Source: Siphonodentalium dalli
Taxonomy: Eukaryota; Mollusca; Scaphopoda; Gadilida; Siphonodentaliidae
Reading direction: 5' to 3'
DNA length: 64,000 nt
Assembly: GCA_032622095.1 (NCBI GenBank)
Contig: CP136066.1
Location: forward strand, 232,320,961-232,384,960
Shown: positions 60,201 through 64,000 of the stretch, piece after piece
How positions within the stretch are numbered: position 1 is the stretch's first letter
How the letters are laid out: each line of letters starts with the position of its first letter
Position numbers and translations under genes: made by a program
The notes under the pieces: generated by a model
Database searches by the model: none
What the model saw: only the letters and a program-made list of their open reading frames with translations
What the model was told of the DNA's origin: nothing

Positions 60201-63200
60201 CCAACTCACATCATGCCTGTGAATCAAAATAAACCATAATTGTCAACATAAAATGGAAAATAATTGTTAGGAGACACCAACATGCCATGAGATTTGGGTC
60301 GAAAATTACAAAAAATGACCATCGTTGACAATATAACTTCATATGGCCTAACCTGGGCTGTCTTTTCATGTGCGGTCAGTGTTTTTCAAACTCACATCAT
60401 GCCTGTGAATCAAAATAAACCATAATTGTCAACATAGAATGGAAAATCATTGTTAGGAGACACCAACATGCCATGAGATTTGGGTCGAAAATTACAAAAA
60501 AATGACCATGACTGACAATATAACTTCATATGGCCTAACCTGAGGTGTCTTTTCATGTGCGATCAGTGTTTTTCCAACTCACATCATGCCTGTGAATGAA
60601 AATAAACCATAACTGCCAACATAAAATGGAAAATAATTGTTAGGAGACACCAACATGCCATGAGATTTGGGTAGAAAATTACAAAAAAAATGACCATGAC
60701 TGACAATATAACTTCATATGGCCTAACCTGAGGTGTCTTTTCATGTGCGATCAGTGTTTTTCCAACTCACATCATGCCTGTGAATGAAAATAAACCATAA
60801 CTGCCAACATAAAATGGAAAATAATTGTTAGGAGACACCAACATGCCATGAGATTTGGGTAGAAAATTACAAAAAAATGACCATGACTGACAATATAACT
60901 TCATATGGCCTAACCTGAGGTGTCTTTTCATGTGCGATCAGTGTTTTTCCAACTCACATCATGCCTGTGAATGAAAATAAACCATAACTGCCAACATAAA
61001 ATGGAAAATAATTGTTAGGAGACACCAACATGCCATGAGATTTGGGTCGAAAATTACAAAAAAATGACCATGACTGACAATATAACTTCATATGGCCTAA
61101 CCTGAGGTGTCTTTTCATGTGCGATCAGTGTTTTTCCAACTCACATCATGCATGTGAATCAAAATAAACCATAATTTCCAACATAAAATGGAAAATAATT
61201 GTTAGGAGACACCAACATGCCATGAGATTTGGGTTCAAAATTACAAAAAAATGACCATCGCCGACAATATAACTTCATATGGCCTAACCTGAGGTGTCTT
61301 TTCAAGTGCGATCAGTGTTTTTCCAACTGACATCATGCCTGTGAATCAAAATAAACCATAATTGTCAACATAAAATGGAAAATAATTGTTAGGAGACACC
61401 AACATGCCATGAGATTTGGGTCGAAAATTACAAAAAATGACCATCGTTGACAATATAACTTCATATGGCCTAACCTGGGGTGTCTTTTCATGTGCGATCA
61501 GTGTTTTTCCAACTCACATCATGCCTGTGAATAAAAATAAACCATAATTGTCAACATAGAATGGAAAATAATTGTTAGGAGACACCAACATGCCATGAGA
61601 TTTGGGTCGAAAATTACAAAAAAATTACCATCGCTGACAATATAACTTCATATGGCCTAACCTTGGGTGTCTTTTCATGTGCGATCAGTTTTTTTCCAAC
61701 TCACATCATACCTGTGAATCAAAATAAACCATAATTGCCAACATAAAATGAAAAATAGTTGTTAGGAGACACCAACATGCCATGAGATTTGGGTCGAAAA
61801 TTACAAAAAAATGACCATGACTGACAATATAACTTCATATGGCCTAACCTGAGGTGTCTTTTCATGTGCGATCAGTGTTTTTGCAACTCACATCATGCCT
61901 GTGAATCAAAATAAACCATAATTGCCAACATAAAATGGAAAATAATTGTTAGGAGACACCAACATGCCATGAGATTTGGGTCGAAAATTACAAAAAATGA
62001 CCATCGCTGACAATATAACTTCATATGGCCTAACCTTGGGTGTCTTTTCATGTGCGATCAGTGTTTTCCAACTCACATCATACCTGTGAATCAAAATAAA
62101 CCATAATTGCCAACATAAAATGAAAAATAATTGTTAGGAGACACCAACATGCCATGAGATTTGGGTCGAAAATTACAAAAAAATTACCATGACTGACAAT
62201 ATAACTTCATATGGCCTAACCTGAGGTGTCTTTTCATGTGCGATCAGTATTTTTCCAACTCACATCATGCCTGTGAATCAAAATAAACCATAATTGCCAA
62301 CATAAAATGGAAAATAATTGTTAGGAGACACCAACATGCCATGAGATTTGGGTCGAAAATTACAAAAAATGACCATCGCTGACAATATAACTTCATATGG
62401 CCTAACCTTGGGTGTCTTTTCATGTGCGATCAGTGTTTTTCCAACTCACATCATACCTGTGAATCAAAATAAACCATAATTGCCAACATAAAATGAAAAA
62501 TAATTGTTAGGAGACACCAACATGCCATGAGATTTGGGTCGAAAATTACAAAAAAATGACCATGACTGACAATATAACTTCATATGGCCTAACCTGAGGT
62601 GTCTTTTCATGTGCGATCAGTGTTTTTCCAACTCACATCATGCCTGTGAATGAAAATAAACCATAACTGCCAACATAAAATGGAAAATAATTGTTAGGAG
62701 ACACCAACATGCCATGAGATTTGGGTCGAAAATTACAAAAAAATGACCATGACTGACAATATAACTTCATATGGCCTAACCTGAGGTGTCTTTTCATGTG
62801 CGATCAGTGTTTTTCCAACTCACATCATGCATGTGAATCAAAATAAACCATAATTGTCAACATAAAATGGAAAATAATTGTTAGGAGACACCAACATGCC
62901 ATGAGATTTGGGTCGAAAATTACAAAAAAATGACCATGACTGACAACATAACTTCATATGGCCTAACCTGAGGTGTCTTTTCATGTGCGATCAGTGTTTT
63001 TCCAACTCACATCATGCCTGAGAATCAAAATAAACCATAATTGTCAACATAAAATGGAAAATAATTGTTAGGAGACACCAACATGCCATGAGATTTGGGT
63101 TCAAAATTACAAAAAAATGACCATCGCCGACAATATAACTTCATATGGCCTAACCTGAGGTGTCTTTTCAAGTGCGATCAGTGTTTTTCCAACTCACATC

Positions 63201-64000
63201 ATGCCTGTGAATCAAAATAAACCATAATTGTCAACATAGAATGGAAAATAATTGTTAGGAGACACCAACATGCCATGAGATTTGGGTCGAAAATTACAAA
63301 AAATGACCATCGTTGACAATATAACTTCATATGGCCTAACCTGGGCTGTCTTTTCATGTGCGGTCAGTGTTTTTCAAACTCACATCATGCCTGTGAATCA
63401 AAATAAACCATAATTGTCAACATAGAATGGAAAATCATTGTTAGGAGACACCAACATGCCATGAGATTTGGGTCGAAAATTACAAAAAAATGACCATGAC
63501 TGACAATATAACTTCATATGGCCTAACCTGAGGTGTCTTTTCATGTGCGATCAGTGTTTTTCCAACTCACATCATGCCTGTGAATGAAAATAAACCATAA
63601 CTGCCAACATAAAATGGAAAATAATTGTTAGGAGACACCAACATGCCATGAGATTTGGGTAGAAAATTACAAAAAAAATGACCATGACTGACAATATAAC
63701 TTCATATGGCCTAACCTGAGGTGTCTTTTCATGTGCGATCAGTGTTTTTCCAACTCACATCATGCCTGTGAATGAAAATAAACCATAACTGCCAACATAA
63801 AATGGAAAATAATTGTTAGGAGACACCAACATGCCATGAGATTTGGGTAGAAAATTACAAAAAAATGACCATGACTGACAATATAACTTCATATGGCCTA
63901 ACCTGAGGTGTCTTTTCATGTGCGATCAGTGTTTTTCCAACTCACATCATGCCTGTGAATGAAAATAAACCATAACTGCCAACATAAAATGGAAAATAAT
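51226..64000. repeat. 187-bp satellite array, about 68 copies, continues past the window
   Basis: The unit includes GATCAGTGTTTTTCCAACTC, AAAATAAACCATAA, the most conserved block GTTAGGAGACACCAACATGC plus CATGAGATTTGGGT, and CTTCATATGGCCTAACCT. Shared variants repeat at fixed distances: CATAATGCCTGTG at 53861 and 57968 (22 units), CATGTGAATC...TTTCCAAC near 52377, 57044 and 61148 (25 and 22 units), and an identical 63-codon minus-strand frame at 53318-53506 and 61906-62094 (46 units). These are higher-order blocks of about 4.1 and 4.7 kb. The array begins abruptly inside a unit. Its function is unknown; a unit near nucleosome-repeat length is typical of satellites generally. Confidence 0.95.

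Noticed and set aside
53318-62094. Identical 62-residue frames on the minus strand at 53318-53506 and 61906-62094
   Set aside because: Both lie in the 187-bp satellite; the unit is not a multiple of three and the frame exists only in variants with a lost base. Useful as a marker of block duplication, not as a gene.

Overview
The window looks like AT-rich nuclear DNA from an invertebrate animal, probably a marine deuterostome or lophotrochozoan. The pointers are GT-AG introns, a KMT5A-like SET gene, a PHD-FLYWCH-MULE gene, a tRNA-derived SINE, and DNA transposons with TTAA or TWA target duplications. I cannot name the species. Most of the window is repeats: three large tandem arrays, one very large inverted-repeat element and many short mobile elements. 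One gene appears intact.

Layout. 1-7.9 kb: a SINE, a TTAA-flanked hairpin MITE, a copia-type RNase H relic, a Harbinger-type MITE and sparse DNA. 8.0-10.2 kb: three exons of a PHD-FLYWCH-MULE transposase-like gene that is frameshifted and stops before its catalytic core; its second intron holds a LINE relic. 10.842-26.147 kb: a 15.3-kb giant foldback element flanked by a perfect 9-bp duplication, ATTGAAATG. Its left arm is about 10 kb and its right arm about 2.9 kb. Both arms carry the same small three-exon gene and the same 152-bp satellite (about 30 copies left, 4 to 5 right). The centre is a chain of A and B repeat elements. 26.15-32.5 kb: the target repeat, a nested pair of DNA transposons, a C element, and a hAT-type zinc-finger relic. 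32.6-36.1 kb: a higher-order tandem array of about 870 bp per unit. 36.2-41.2 kb: head-to-tail chains of B, C, D and A elements. 41.546-50.755 kb: an eight-exon, 365-codon SET-domain gene, with a possible alternative first exon at 38.82 kb. 51.226-64.0 kb: about 68 copies of a 187-bp satellite with higher-order blocks of 22 and 25 units, running off the window.

How the parts relate. The SET gene is the only gene whose eight exons join in frame from start to stop. It is hemmed in by repeats: NRF1-like motif arrays lie upstream, MITEs lie in its introns, and the satellite starts 470 bp past its stop codon. The giant element has the hallmarks of Mutator/Foldback-class transposons (9-bp duplication, long terminal inverted repeats with internal tandem repeats). 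It sits 0.6 kb from a broken MULE-class transposase gene, but a functional link between them is only inference.
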